In this document: in pieces, positions 53,401-62,163 of the stretch | Layout: each line of letters begins with the position of its first letter | How positions within the stretch are numbered: the first letter of the stretch is position 1 | NCBI RefSeq assembly: GCF_009936375.1 | Contig: NZ_AP022333.1 | Coordinates: 1-64,000 of the forward strand | Source: Methylosinus sp. C49 | Lineage (GTDB): Bacteria > Pseudomonadota > Alphaproteobacteria > Rhizobiales > Beijerinckiaceae | Direction: 5' to 3' | Length of the DNA: 64,000 bases | The notes under the pieces: model-generated | Database searches by the model: none | The model's input: the letters and a program-made list of their open reading frames with translations, nothing else | What the model was told of the DNA's origin: nothing | Position numbers and translations under genes: made by a program

Positions 53401-56400
53401 TGGTCTCGCCGCCCGCGCTGTAGAATCCGCCGCCGTCGAAAATCAACAGGCCGATCGGATGGGCGGCGTCGCCGATGGAAAGGCCGCCGACATCGTGAAA
53501 ATTGAAGGCCGAGGCGCTACGCAGGCGCACCGAATCCGCGCCGGCGAAATTGGCGATGACCGCATCGGTCAGCGCGAGGCCGGCGGAACTGCTATCGGCG
53601 CCGAACTCGATCGCCTTGGCGGAAAGATCGAAGGCTTTGGCGACGAGCGTGGCGTTGGCGCCGACTCGATTGACGCCGCTCGAATCGAGGGTGAGGGCGG
53701 CTGCCCCGTCGATGGAGACATTGGCGCCGATGACGAGGCTGCCGGGCGTGGCGGCGGGAGTCGGCGCCGGCCCGGATCCGGTGTAGAGACCCGGCAGATA
53801 ATTGCGGGTCACGGTGACCATCGCGCCAGTAGAGACGCGCAGCAGCGAGCCCTCCCCGCTCACGCCCGCTGTATAGGTCACGACGCCGCTGCTGTTGGTC
53901 TGCGCGACCGGATCGGCGCCAATGACGATCGCCCGGTCGGCGCCCGCCGGCGCGGTTCCGACCGCGGCGATGGCGCTGTTGTCGTCGACGAGAATGCCGC
54001 CGCCGCCCGCCTTGGTCACGATGAGAAGCTGCGGCGCGCTCAGCGCGTGAGCGGCGTCGGTGGCGATCTCGACATCGGTGGCGACGCCGCTCACGACGAG
54101 ATTGCCCGACGTATCGACGACCGACGAGCCGCCGATCAGCAGAGTGGTCGCGCCGACAGTGTCGAGCTGATCGGCGTAGAGCTTCAGATAATCGTCCTTC
54201 CCCGTCGGGGCCGCAGTATCCTCGGAGCCGAGCACGAGCACCTTGGCGGCGCTGATCGCCAATTGCCCGCCGACGCCGGCCACATCCGGCGCGAGCGGGC
54301 TGGAGCCGGCGGCGAAGCCGAACAGGGCGCCCGCGTCGATGGAGAGCGAATTGCGGGCGGCATAGGTCAGGGAGCCGCCGTCGACTGGGAGAAGCGGAAT
54401 GGCCGTGCCAGCGGTGAGCGCCAGATTGCGGATGAAGCTCGTGCCGGAGGTGATGTCGATCTGCGAATATTGCGACCAGGTCGATTGCGACTGCAATTGG
54501 AACAGCACGGTTTGCGAGGATCGCGTCCCGCTGATGACATTGGCGAAATTGCCTGTCACATAGAGCGAGCCGTCCATCGACGTGTAGCTTTGCGCAGCCG
54601 CGCTCTTCACCGATGTGGAGGCGACGGTGACGCGATAGGCGCCGGGCAGGGTCGCATACATGCCGGGCATCAGAGTGTAATAGCCGGCGGCTATCCCATT
54701 GCCGCCGGCGATATAGATCGCCGTTCCCGCCGGCGCATTCAGCAGGCTGGAGGCGAAAGCGGCGGAGCCGATATCGGAATTGGTCGCGGCGAAGGTCGGA
54801 TCATAGGCGGCGACCTTGGCCGAGGAGGTCGGAACGAGCGCGTAGACCGTGGAGCCCGCGAGCACATTGCGGCTGCCGCCCGTGCCGGCGACGAATTCGC
54901 TGGCGTAGAAGTCGCCGCCGCCAGAGAGATCGAGCTTTGCTCCGGCGGACGTCGCGACATCGGCGCCGTTGAGGGTGATCGCCTTGGTCGGGCTGGAGGT
55001 CAGGCTGTAGCTTTGGTAGACGCCGGTGCCGTCCGCGGCGAGGCTGTAGGCCGTGTTGCCGACATACCAGACCTCGCCATCGACCGTATAGCCGTAAGGG
55101 ACGACTGTTCCGGCGCCCGATACGGACGTAAGGCTGCCGGCGCCGAGCGTGACGCTCTGCGTCGTCGTCGTATTGCCGAGCGTGATCTGGCCGAAAGGCG
55201 CCCAGAGCGTTCCATTCTGCACGATATTCGCGGCGTCGACAATGATCGTTCCGCCGGCCGAGAGCGGCTGGCTGGCGACGCCGGTCTGCTCGATCGCAAT
55301 CGTGCCGCTGGCCGTCAGCGTGAAGCTGGTTCCACTCGTCGGATAGATTTCCGCCGCCTTCAGCGTCAGATCGCCGGCGACGCCGAGCGAGCCGACGAAG
55401 CTGTTGCCTTTCGTCGCGTAATCGCTTGTCGAATTTGTTGAAATATGTCCGATTAACCGGATCGCATCGGCGCTGGCGAGTGTGACAGAGCCGACGTTCT
55501 GGAAATTGACCACGTTGTTGATCGCCACGCCGGCGCTAGGATTGCCGACATCGATCCATTCCGCCGTGAGCGTCAGCGCACCGGCGCCGGATGTCGCCGC
55601 CACGGACACGTTGGCGACCGGCTTGAGCCAGATATAGCCTGCGGTCAAATCCACCGCCCGGGCGGAGTCGGAGGCGACGCCGTCGGCGGGCAGAGAGACA
55701 AGATTGCCGCCGAGGATGAGCGATCCACGCACCCCTATCGACTGCGATCCGACGAAGGCGACCGTTTGCGCGGCGTTGAGCTCGATCGAATCGAAGCCGC
55801 CGCCCGTCAGCGTGTCGACTCCGACAAAGGCGTTTCCCTGCAGGGCCGTGTTCGACGCCAGAGCGATCGCGACGACGCCTGCCTGCTCGACGACGATCGA
55901 GACGGGAAGCCCCGCATAGCCGTTCACGACTGTCACTACGGAGCTACCGGTCGCGGAAACGACTTTCGGCGCGCTCGCCTCCGGAATGCCGATCCGGAAC
56001 AGGCCGCCATTCGCCAGCTCCGCCCCGCCATGCGCGCTGACCGAGCCGGCGAAATAGAGCGAGGACGCGCCGATCTGCAAGACGCCGCCGTCGCTCCAGA
56101 TTTCTCGCGTCGCCACGCGCGGTCCGAGCAGCCCCCCGCCGGAAGGGATTTCGACATTCGCCGACGTCCCGTCGAGCAGGAAACGCGAGCCTTCGCGCGC
56201 GACGACTGAATAGCCGTACAGCGTGATAGTTCCAGCGTCGAGCACGCTGCCGGTCCGATAGGCTGTCCCTGTCGGATCGGGAACGAAGACGCCGCTCGCA
56301 TCCAGCGCCGCATCGGCGCCGATCGTCAACTGGCCGCCCGAAAGGCCGCTGGCCGCCAGAACAATATCGCCGCCCGGCGCGACGATCTCGCCGAGGACCG

Positions 56401-59400
56401 TGACCGAGCCGCCGGTCAGCGTCACCGTCGCCTGCTTCGAGGCATTCGCTTCGGCGAGAATCCGCGCTCCCGCATCGAGCAGCGTCGTCCCGCCGGCGAG
56501 AGTGAGGCTCACCGGATTGCGCAAGCCGTCGGGCGCGAGGCCGACCGTCGCAACATTGTGCAGCGACGCGCCTGTCGACAGCGACAAGAGCGCGTCGCTC
56601 GAGGCGAGATAATTCGCCTGCCGCAACAGCACCGTCGTGCCGGCGGTCACTGTCGCGCCGCCATAGGCGCTGGTCAGCGAATAATTCGAGAAGCCATTGT
56701 CGGTGAAGAAGCTCGCCGGCAGCACGATCTCTCCAGACCGCGTTCCGGAGGTATAGGATGTGATCGCGCTCGCCTGCCCGTCGATGGTGATCGTCGGCGC
56801 CTGCAGGGTGAAGGTTCCGCCGGTGTCGAAGCCGTTAGAATAGATCGTCCCGCCAAGGACGACCGTCGCCGCGTTAGCCTGATTGCCGTTGGTCAGTTGC
56901 TCGTTGTAGATTTGAAGGCCGGGCGGGTTGCTGAGGCCGCTGTATCCCTCCAAATAGGTGACCAGAGAGAGGCTCCCGCCCTTGCCGACTGGCAGGCCGT
57001 CGGAGCCGAGCTTCAACTTGCCGTTGGAGCCCACATAGCCGCCGCTCGACACATCGATGACGCTGCCAGGCGAGAGAATGATGCTCTGCGTCGCGTCGAC
57101 ATTGTCGCTGTCGTCGAGCGGGGATCGGTGATAGGTCGCGGCCAAGGTCGTTATGCTGATCGAGCCGCCGTCGATGAAGGCGGAACCCTGCAGCCGGTCG
57201 CCGACCGCGCCGGCGTCATTGATCCACAGCCCGTGAACGTCGAGAAGCGCGTGCGGCCCGATCACCAGATCGGCCGGAATCGAGTTCGGAATCAGGTCGC
57301 TGCTGTAGATGTGGCCGGACAGCGTGATCTTGCCGGCTCGCGCGATGAGCGAGCCATCGATCGTCTCGACATTGGTCAGCGTGATCGAGCCTCCCGGCGC
57401 AACCTGAAGAACCGCGCCCGTCGCCATATTGACGGTCGGTTGATTGGAGCCGGAGCCCCGGATCGTGATCGAGGCGAAGCCGATGTCCGACAGGCGATCG
57501 GTCAGAATGGGCATGGTCGACGGCGCGCGCCAATTCGTTCCATAGCTGTATGTCGAGAGGCCATAAGGATCCTCGCCGGCGTCCGCGCTCGATTCGAGCA
57601 GATAGCTGGTAACGAACGAGTTTGTCGAATTGATCGTCAGCGACGCGCCAGCCGGCAATTGCGCGAGCGAGGTCTGAACCGCGGTCCCGCCGCCTAACGC
57701 ATTGGCGCGCTGGCGCAACCCCGTCACCGTCTCGCCGAGGATCGTCCCGGCGAGGATCGGCGCCGCCGCGATCGACAAGGATCCGGCGCTCGCCCCGGCG
57801 ATATAGCCGGACTCGTAATTGCCCCGGCTCATCAGCGGATTGACATAGGTCTCGCTCACGCCCCAGCGCGAATGATCGACCGTGAAGCCGCTCGCCGCCG
57901 CGACGCCGACATAGCGGATCGTCGGATCGGCGCTGCCGATGTCGTAGAAACGCCCGTCTGCGCCGACGAGGCGCGTCGTGTTCACCACCGAGCCCGTATA
58001 GGTCACATAACCGCCCGAAATATCGACGATCGAGCCCGGCTGCTGAATGAAATTCGTCCCTGAGACACTGACCGAGCCGCCAACCGTCAAAATCTCGTCG
58101 ATCGACTTCGGGATGAGCTTGGCGTAGCCGGACGCGTCGACGATCGGCGAGCCCACCCGCGTGTCGATCGTGACCGTCTTGCCGACGAGCGCGGCGGCGA
58201 GCGGCGAATCGGCGATCTCATTGGGCGTGACGACGAAGGTCACGAGGAAATTGGAGATCGGAACCCGCACATCGGCGAGGCCCGAAACGTCGATCGTCGC
58301 GCCGCTCTCGAGCAGCACCTCGGGCGCGACCAGATTCACCGCAGCGCTCGGCGCCCGCAGCAGCGAGCCGGACTGGAAGTCGACTCCTTTGAAGGCCGTG
58401 ATCGAAATTTGCGGCTGCAGGCTGCTGTTGAAATAATCGGTGGTCGCCGTGCCCGTCGGCACCGTGCCGCTCTCCTCGTCCGGGAGAATGGCGGTGACGC
58501 TGTCCGATCCGAAGACGACATCGCCCGTCGAGTAGATCGTGATCGAGCCGGGACGCGTCACGCTCGTCGTCGTCGCCAGCACGCCGAGTTGCTCGATCGC
58601 TCCGCCGACGATCATCACATTTCCGCTCGGCGCCAGCAGCAGACCGTCGTTGATCGCCGCGCCCTGATAGGAAACAGTGAAAGTTTTGTTCGTCGGGTTC
58701 GTGCCGCCCGAAAAATCCTGATCGACGACAATGGCCGTGTGCACGCCCGTCGCCGTCGACTGCGGCTCGCTGAGCAGAACCGATCCCTGCGCGGCGAGGA
58801 TGATCTGGCCGTTCTTCGTCGTGATCGAGCCGGAGTTCGTGACATTGGGGGCGAGCAGCGCCACATAGCCGCCGTCGCCGGTCGAATTGACCGAGGTCTC
58901 GATCGACGCGCCCTTTTCGACCACGACCGCGCCGATCGTCTGCTCGGCAATCGTCCCCGTGGAAAAGCGGGTGGAATTGCCGATCGTCGTCCCGAGCGCC
59001 GTCGCGATCGGGAAAAGTCCCTGCCCCGCATTGGCGCCGACGAAATTATTATTCGCCGCGACCTCGTTCGACGGCGCATAGGCGGCGATGTCGCCGAGAC
59101 CGTCGATATGCAGCGTCATCTTATTGTAGGCGGCGGCGCCATTGAAGACGCTCGACGATGTCGTTCCGTCTATGTCGAGCGACGAGGCGATCAGCGAATG
59201 AACGTTGATCTGCGCGCCGGCGCCGAAAATTATGCCGTTCGGATTGATGATGAGCACGGTTCCATCGGCCTTGATCTGGCCGAGGATCTGGCTGGGCGCT
59301 CCCGTCGCGTCGATGCGGTTCAGCGCGACCCAGCTCGGATTGCCCTGCTGGTCGTAGACGACAGTCGTATTGGGCGAAACATTGTAATAGGCCCAGGTCA

Positions 59401-59959
59401 TCACCGCCTGCGCGGCGTTCTGCTTGATGGTGACCGTGGTCTTGCCGTCGCTGACCGATTGTGTGGGCAGATCGGCGTTGATCCAAAGAGACGGGGTCGT
59501 GGTGACGCGCGGATCGACGACGAGGCCCGGCAGCTTGCCATTGCCGCCGACGGAGAGCCCGTCCGCGATGGAAGAATTCGTCGCCGCGGCAGCCGCGGCG
59601 CGTGCGGCCGCCTGCGCCGCCTGCATGGCCTGGATCGCCTGCGTCGCGCGCAGCAGCGTTCCCTGGCTCTGCTTGGCGATCGTCGCCGCCTGCTGCGCCT
59701 CTGTCGTCGCGGCGTCGACCGCGACGGTCGGCGCCGCCGTCACTCCCGAGGCGCGCCCCAGCGGCCGCGCCGCCGCGCCGTCGAGCCCCTGCAGGACAAT
59801 CAGCGACAAAGCGATCGCGCTCGCCCCGGATAGCAGGACTCGGCGTGACGACCGAGCCGGCGGCCTTACGAGTCCGATCGCCGATGCCGTCGAATCTCGG
59901 CGGGCAGCCGAGTCCCGACGATGTCCATGGGAATTCGGAGCGTGAGCGCGATGTGTCAT
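47423..59959 (-). CDS. Giant filamentous-haemagglutinin-family protein (DUF3739)
   Basis: About 4,178 residues from the ATG at 59959 (open frame continues to 60166). A long basic N-region leads to SSRRVLLSGASAIALSLIVL (residues ~37-56), a Tat-like signal. An Ala/Gln-rich helix (~75-125) precedes the haemagglutination TPS domain (~140-260) with LNRIDATG and the hallmark VLIINPNGIIFGAGAQINVH. Thousands of residues of beta-helix-like repeats follow. The C-terminal part (VMPFSLVETQAGGDINI, GGSIRIYTDQTVLVNQSRIM) is the DUF3739 region seen in large exported adhesins. The extreme end is Pro/Gly/Ser-rich and basic. It is the last gene of a five-gene operon. No TpsB transporter gene is present in the window. 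Confidence 0.9.
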   Translation of the reverse strand: MTHRAHAPNSHGHRRDSAARRDSTASAIGLVRPPARSSRRVLLSGASAIALSLIVLQGLDGAAARPLGRASGVTAAPTVAVDAATTEAQQAATIAKQSQGTLLRATQAIQAMQAAQAAARAAAAAATNSSIADGLSVGGNGKLPGLVVDPRVTTTPSLWINADLPTQSVSDGKTTVTIKQNAAQAVMTWAYYNVSPNTTVVYDQQGNPSWVALNRIDATGAPSQILGQIKADGTVLIINPNGIIFGAGAQINVHSLIASSLDIDGTTSSSVFNGAAAYNKMTLHIDGLGDIAAYAPSNEVAANNNFVGANAGQGLFPIATALGTTIGNSTRFSTGTIAEQTIGAVVVEKGASIETSVNSTGDGGYVALLAPNVTNSGSITTKNGQIILAAQGSVLLSEPQSTATGVHTAIVVDQDFSGGTNPTNKTFTVSYQGAAINDGLLLAPSGNVMIVGGAIEQLGVLATTTSVTRPGSITIYSTGDVVFGSDSVTAILPDEESGTVPTGTATTDYFNSSLQPQISITAFKGVDFQSGSLLRAPSAAVNLVAPEVLLESGATIDVSGLADVRVPISNFLVTFVVTPNEIADSPLAAALVGKTVTIDTRVGSPIVDASGYAKLIPKSIDEILTVGGSVSVSGTNFIQQPGSIVDISGGYVTYTGSVVNTTRLVGADGRFYDIGSADPTIRYVGVAAASGFTVDHSRWGVSETYVNPLMSRGNYESGYIAGASAGSLSIAAAPILAGTILGETVTGLRQRANALGGGTAVQTSLAQLPAGASLTINSTNSFVTSYLLESSADAGEDPYGLSTYSYGTNWRAPSTMPILTDRLSDIGFASITIRGSGSNQPTVNMATGAVLQVAPGGSITLTNVETIDGSLIARAGKITLSGHIYSSDLIPNSIPADLVIGPHALLDVHGLWINDAGAVGDRLQGSAFIDGGSISITTLAATYHRSPLDDSDNVDATQSIILSPGSVIDVSSGGYVGSNGKLKLGSDGLPVGKGGSLSLVTYLEGYSGLSNPPGLQIYNEQLTNGNQANAATVVLGGTIYSNGFDTGGTFTLQAPTITIDGQASAITSYTSGTRSGEIVLPASFFTDNGFSNYSLTSAYGGATVTAGTTVLLRQANYLASSDALLSLSTGASLHNVATVGLAPDGLRNPVSLTLAGGTTLLDAGARILAEANASKQATVTLTGGSVTVLGEIVAPGGDIVLAASGLSGGQLTIGADAALDASGVFVPDPTGTAYRTGSVLDAGTITLYGYSVVAREGSRFLLDGTSANVEIPSGGGLLGPRVATREIWSDGGVLQIGASSLYFAGSVSAHGGAELANGGLFRIGIPEASAPKVVSATGSSVVTVVNGYAGLPVSIVVEQAGVVAIALASNTALQGNAFVGVDTLTGGGFDSIELNAAQTVAFVGSQSIGVRGSLILGGNLVSLPADGVASDSARAVDLTAGYIWLKPVANVSVAATSGAGALTLTAEWIDVGNPSAGVAINNVVNFQNVGSVTLASADAIRLIGHISTNSTSDYATKGNSFVGSLGVAGDLTLKAAEIYPTSGTSFTLTASGTIAIEQTGVASQPLSAGGTIIVDAANIVQNGTLWAPFGQITLGNTTTTQSVTLGAGSLTSVSGAGTVVPYGYTVDGEVWYVGNTAYSLAADGTGVYQSYSLTSSPTKAITLNGADVATSAGAKLDLSGGGDFYASEFVAGTGGSRNVLAGSTVYALVPTSSAKVAAYDPTFAATNSDIGSAAFASSLLNAPAGTAIYIAGGNGIAAGYYTLMPGMYATLPGAYRVTVASTSVKSAAAQSYTSMDGSLYVTGNFANVISGTRSSQTVLFQLQSQSTWSQYSQIDITSGTSFIRNLALTAGTAIPLLPVDGGSLTYAARNSLSIDAGALFGFAAGSSPLAPDVAGVGGQLAISAAKVLVLGSEDTAAPTGKDDYLKLYADQLDTVGATTLLIGGSSVVDTSGNLVVSGVATDVEIATDAAHALSAPQLLIVTKAGGGGILVDDNSAIAAVGTAPAGADRAIVIGADPVAQTNSSGVVTYTAGVSGEGSLLRVSTGAMVTVTRNYLPGLYTGSGPAPTPAATPGSLVIGANVSIDGAAALTLDSSGVNRVGANATLVAKAFDLSAKAIEFGADSSSAGLALTDAVIANFAGADSVRLRSASAFNFHDVGGLSIGDAAHPIGLLIFDGGGFYSAGGETSVYASNITLTNTQSASTTTNGLIGIDGKLTLVASKTITQSAGTMTANGFSTIALQAGEAIRFAGTGSLTASNGSGVADVVLSSPNVIAVSGSAQALTTSGVLSIVSTGAATAVDATEIGGSLSLTAASIADSGAITVQAGTLSLTATTGDVTLADGAIVNAAGTRIVLGASTEYSPGGVVKLVSQKGNVTIASGAKVDVSAAKNADGSSGNGYAGGIYITTANDGTTTLQGTLDGSAAYKDAGGAFVLSTGTIVGDLPWGGFTSRFAAAIYQPGDIVVPMGATLSSTEVLLVANQGSVIVNGTIDASGPTGGGISLYGAGTTTLAATDPGATGVIIRSRAKLDAHYVAAEKDDPGYANGESAQSQRGGTITLGTTGATDGALNATYGYENVPGSGAVKVESGAIFDVSGGPGGDNVDNTGGVVVVRAPILTNNNVNVSFKGTVVTNADSSGNASGQGVVLDAFAVWSTTDSCPLISGGCGSITTVAQYNALTAAQKAQMQQHFDGIIDPAGFFSGAGAQIISATSGLYPTSTYAAPASGAYLPHVGFYQNTLLNFVENPFSGNAAAVAADFAEAKLQVGDRPATALPSTSLHLRPEVDLVNPSSSINGGNVTVASNWNLGAGVYNTATNAFSLYYRTTNGGEPGVLTLRAANNIQLNATISDGFYETSDPFFAAAVASSLASNDPSLALATTRYASRNLYGTAAYMPGMTSIYAPPTVFPSSYGTVAQNTWYAQYYYYYANTTIPYINILGRGASSLYITTNASGSGTFDNDPTHYSSYAAYVAAYNTFYVGSRYVTGVAGIANEATQTFSTPASSSNGTTQNLTNFDNNPTHYTSYANYASAYKTYSAALATYLKTYYGIYSQAPVNSSVDPRTYPSTILAPIPPVYGSVYSGGATETASQFTTDYVTNYATGTSSVYYNFILFYNGNKVEPGNVTGSAANTTGKTALWLAVLPYLPTTSETPPIVLASSAQPGPANAIANNPASNVTTDSLGNAVTIKDYNTTSAASLMPASFGASSSYDFVAGAYFGVGGASSVDPNAVVALSGAIDPKAPTASIVIDGHSTYSYTFAAPNTTTVTINVPTILRTGTGSITLTAAGNVEFADPIVQGAVYTAGAATTTPADFNAPTLASAYNANPNGLVSTPAWGTGGGSIVVNAGGSIIGVAAATESETWADWLIHYGSSDGDSTPFSGCAATGAAACQTAAWINYATFFQNFGALGGGDITLRAGRDIIDISASLPETMIVAGGFTAANPAHAIYYGGGNLLVQAGGDLNSSAFLVGRGAGLIEVGGDVQQTADNPITSAKDAALYPLLLAAQDGYISVIAKGDLTLGTLLDPTTATRGRLPSLTPSSYLPGSYSGNVFTSYGAQAGLSLVSLTGDVNAMNSVTTSLLPPSLEIAALLGDITVGGGTILAYPTDSLGHNTASLTLAAAGSINITLTVGAPTPRAIDSSVGGYVNPLGVSFYTLASTELTNSDPILVSAGGNLDGTLTVERPAQILVGRDIGDSTFTFTGLNFTDADVTSVVAGRDLSGNYYLYGPGALLIEAGRNIRKPLGSGTFASFSVNTIGNGSGGGKAGGQLATLKNYLPEEGADITMLYGIAKGVDYASAISAYVDPASAGTSGIDFLAFIAASLGQSRDQAWASFQTLDETHQHLLVDKAFLQFLTQVVTDYRNSASDYYGKYGRAYEAIGTLFPNGLGYANDGSGGSDLSAIGRLVMPFSLVETQAGGDINIIGPNGGIRVGSAGRDNLKPNQEGILTLRGGSIRIYTDQTVLVNQSRIMTQQGGNVEIFSGNGDINAGSGPKTYVANPVLSEVCNYIAGYCSVNPQGLVTGAGIGAIVTLPTQDPSLSNAFLSAPKGTVDLGAAGVRAAGNLTIVAQRVTNAYNAQVGGSVSGLTTVTTGPNVGALTSASNTAGAAAKAVATPQAGAGGSDTPSIITVEVLGYGGSDHGDTPAGGGASVTPTSAGSGSPETPPPANGAGSQSDRARRSR

Positions 59960-59987
59960 GTCGATGCCATGTGTCTTTCGAGAATTG

Positions 59988-60530
59988 TCAGTGTGACGTT
60001 GGCGCGCTTGGCCAAGTCGCAGGATCGACGTTCGGCGCGTCGACGCTCCGCGGAGCCACGACCTCGCTCTCGACGCCTCGGTCGGCTCCATTCGCATGCG
60101 ATCCGCGCAACCCCTCACGCAAATAGACGATGAGTTCCTGCGCCAGCTGATCCCAGATTTCGACATGGGTCCGCAAATGGCTTCGCGTCACGCCGCCCAC
60201 GATCGAAATATCCATGCAGAGCGCGAGAAACCGCCCGCTCATCTGCAGTCGCGAAAATCGGCGCGCGACATTCCAGCCGTTGACGAGGTCTCGTGGAAGC
60301 TCCCCATTCACTTGAAGAATGGACACGAACGCCATATCGGCGAAACGCCAGCCTTCGTCGCCGGCCAAGCGATTGCCCGGTCGAATATCGAAGGCCAGAC
60401 CGCTGGTCGCCGAGCGCAAATACGCGACATTCGCGACCGGATCGGTCACCGCTTCTACGCGGTAGCCCGCCTGCTGGAGAAGATCTCGCAGATCGTCGAG
60501 CGTCAAGGATGTGACGAGGTTCTCGGACAT
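59988..60530 (-). CDS. YbjN-domain protein
   Basis: 180 residues, with AAGG upstream of the ATG. The YbjN-like domain spans about residues 8-150: LTLDDLRDLLQQAGYRVEAV, VNGWNVARRFSRLQM and the Asp-rich strand LALCMDISIVGGVTRSHLR. YbjN domains resemble type III secretion chaperones in fold. The last ~35 residues look disordered. It has no signal peptide. It directly precedes the giant adhesin gene, so a dedicated cytoplasmic chaperone role is plausible but inferred. Confidence 0.72.
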   Translation of the reverse strand: MSENLVTSLTLDDLRDLLQQAGYRVEAVTDPVANVAYLRSATSGLAFDIRPGNRLAGDEGWRFADMAFVSILQVNGELPRDLVNGWNVARRFSRLQMSGRFLALCMDISIVGGVTRSHLRTHVEIWDQLAQELIVYLREGLRGSHANGADRGVESEVVAPRSVDAPNVDPATWPSAPTSH

Positions 60531-60550
60531 GAACGACCTTCCAGGTGAAG

Positions 60551-61570
60551 TTACTTGCGAACGCTGTCGAGCAGATTCGACAGAGCGATCTCATTGACGA
60601 CAGCCGGACGCTTTTTCAGCAGCTCGGCGACATAGGCGCGGCGCAGCGCATTCGCCCGCTCGGTCCGCATTTGTTGCACGAGCTGCTCGTGCGCTTCTGC
60701 AAGCGAACGCGTGTAGGAGGCCTTGGTGTCGATCAGCTTGACGATGTGCCACCCGTCGTCGAGGCGGATCGCCTCCGAAACCGCCCCTTTGACGAGCCCC
60801 GCCACGCGTGTGCGGATCTCAGGTCGAATCTGACCTTCCGACAACCAGCCGAGATCGCCGCCGTCGCTGGCGTCATTTCCGGCGCGCGCCACCGCCATGA
60901 AATCGGCGCCCGCCGCTTTCAACTTGCGCTCGATCTCTTCGAGCGTCTTCTTCGCCTTATCTTCGATCGCGCGGTCTGCATCCTTCGGCGCCGAAATGAA
61001 AATATGGCCGAGCTGAAACTGCCGTGGAACGATGAAGAGGCTGCGATTGGCGTCATAGGTCTTCTGCAATTCCTCCTCGCTCGGATAATTCGCCGGAGGT
61101 ATCGAGACCGATTGGAGATAGAGCTCGATGAGCGCGCGCTCCCGCACTTGCTCGAGCTGGGCCGCGACATGCGGCTGCTGGTCCCACTTCTTAGCGATCG
61201 CCTCCTGCAACACGACACGCTCATTGAGCATGAGACGCACCATCTGATTGAGCAGCGCCGGCTCTTTGGCGATCGCCGCCCGCTCGCGCGCGCCGAGAGT
61301 CGCGACATAGGCGCGCAATTGCGCGGAGGTGATGTCGCTGTCGCCGACATGCGCGACGACTTCCTCACGCGATCTGCCGTCGTTGTTCACGGCTTCCGGA
61401 GACCCTTTCGGCTTGCTCGCCACCTGCGGCGCAGGCCTGAGCTTGGGAGCAAAGGCGCCGCCGGGGGGCGTTTCCGCCAGCGCGCTCACCGGCGAGCCGA
61501 TCATCGCCGCGAGACCGACAGCGCGCGCCACTCGGAGAAGGCTCGTAACGCGGAACAACACTTGACTCAT
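60551..61570 (-). CDS. Periplasmic parvulin-type peptidyl-prolyl isomerase
   Basis: 339 residues, ATGA overlap with the upstream gene. The signal peptide is about residues 1-33. A SurA-like N-terminal helical domain (about 70-180) leads to a PpiC/parvulin domain (about 190-290): FQLGHIFISAP, FMAVARAGNDASDGGDLGWL and LDDGWHIVKLID. It would assist folding or keep exported chains competent in the periplasm. Its place two genes before the adhesin gene suggests a dedicated chaperone for it. Confidence 0.9.
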   Translation of the reverse strand: MSQVLFRVTSLLRVARAVGLAAMIGSPVSALAETPPGGAFAPKLRPAPQVASKPKGSPEAVNNDGRSREEVVAHVGDSDITSAQLRAYVATLGARERAAIAKEPALLNQMVRLMLNERVVLQEAIAKKWDQQPHVAAQLEQVRERALIELYLQSVSIPPANYPSEEELQKTYDANRSLFIVPRQFQLGHIFISAPKDADRAIEDKAKKTLEEIERKLKAAGADFMAVARAGNDASDGGDLGWLSEGQIRPEIRTRVAGLVKGAVSEAIRLDDGWHIVKLIDTKASYTRSLAEAHEQLVQQMRTERANALRRAYVAELLKKRPAVVNEIALSNLLDSVRK

Positions 61571-62163
61571 GGTTTCACCTTATGATCGATGATCTTGTCG
61601 TTGTAATCCTGCAGGAGATTTTGGATTTCGACGCGTCGCACGCCCGTGAGCGGCTCGCTCGCCACAGCGAGATCCGCGAAATTCGCCGCCTCATAGCGCT
61701 CCAGCAAATCGCGACCGATTTTCGCCAGCTCGACGTTCTTGGCGTTACAGCTCTTGACGCTCGCCTTGTATGCTGCGGCCTGCACTTCGAATTTGGCGCG
61801 CTCCGCGTCTTTGGCGCGCGCGACATCCGCGGCCTCCTCATAGGCAGCCTTCCACTTTTCCAAGGTCTCGTCTCGTTCTGCGATGCGTCGATTGAACTCC
61901 TCCACTGCTTCGCGATTCTGCTTCAACACTTCTTTGACTTCGGCCTTGGCCGCTCCGACCTGGTCCTTGAGTCGCGCTCGTTCGCTCTCGACCTCGCTGA
62001 GCTTTGCCTGTAGCGCTGCGCGCTGATCCTCCAGCGCACGCTGTTGCGTGATCGCACCGCGCAAAGCCTCGCGAAGCCGGTCCGCTTCCGTGTCCGCTCG
62101 TGCGCCCGTGATCGTCGAGGCTGCGAGTGACACGGCGATAAAAAGCATCGGAACTCGCATCAT
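61567..62163 (-). CDS. Periplasmic coiled-coil protein
   Basis: 198 residues. The signal peptide is about 1-23 (ending GARA). The middle (about 25-135) is a long heptad-rich helix: QRALEDQRAALQAKLSEVES and RIAERDETLEKWKAAYEEAA. A short C-terminal part holds one Cys (SCNAKNVEL) and EIQNLLQDYNDKIIDHKVKP. No enzyme motif is seen. The start overlaps the porin stop and the end overlaps the isomerase start, so all are cotranslated. A scaffold or tether role is a guess. Confidence 0.65.
   Translation of the reverse strand: MMRVPMLFIAVSLAASTITGARADTEADRLREALRGAITQQRALEDQRAALQAKLSEVESERARLKDQVGAAKAEVKEVLKQNREAVEEFNRRIAERDETLEKWKAAYEEAADVARAKDAERAKFEVQAAAYKASVKSCNAKNVELAKIGRDLLERYEAANFADLAVASEPLTGVRRVEIQNLLQDYNDKIIDHKVKP

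Noticed and set aside
47384-55441. Two long plus-strand open frames (about 1,229 and 1,024 residues)
   Set aside because: They are antisense to the giant adhesin gene. Their products are Arg/Asp/Ala/Gly-rich with no domain, as expected from GC-rich reverse frames; the minus-strand frame has clear FHA motifs.
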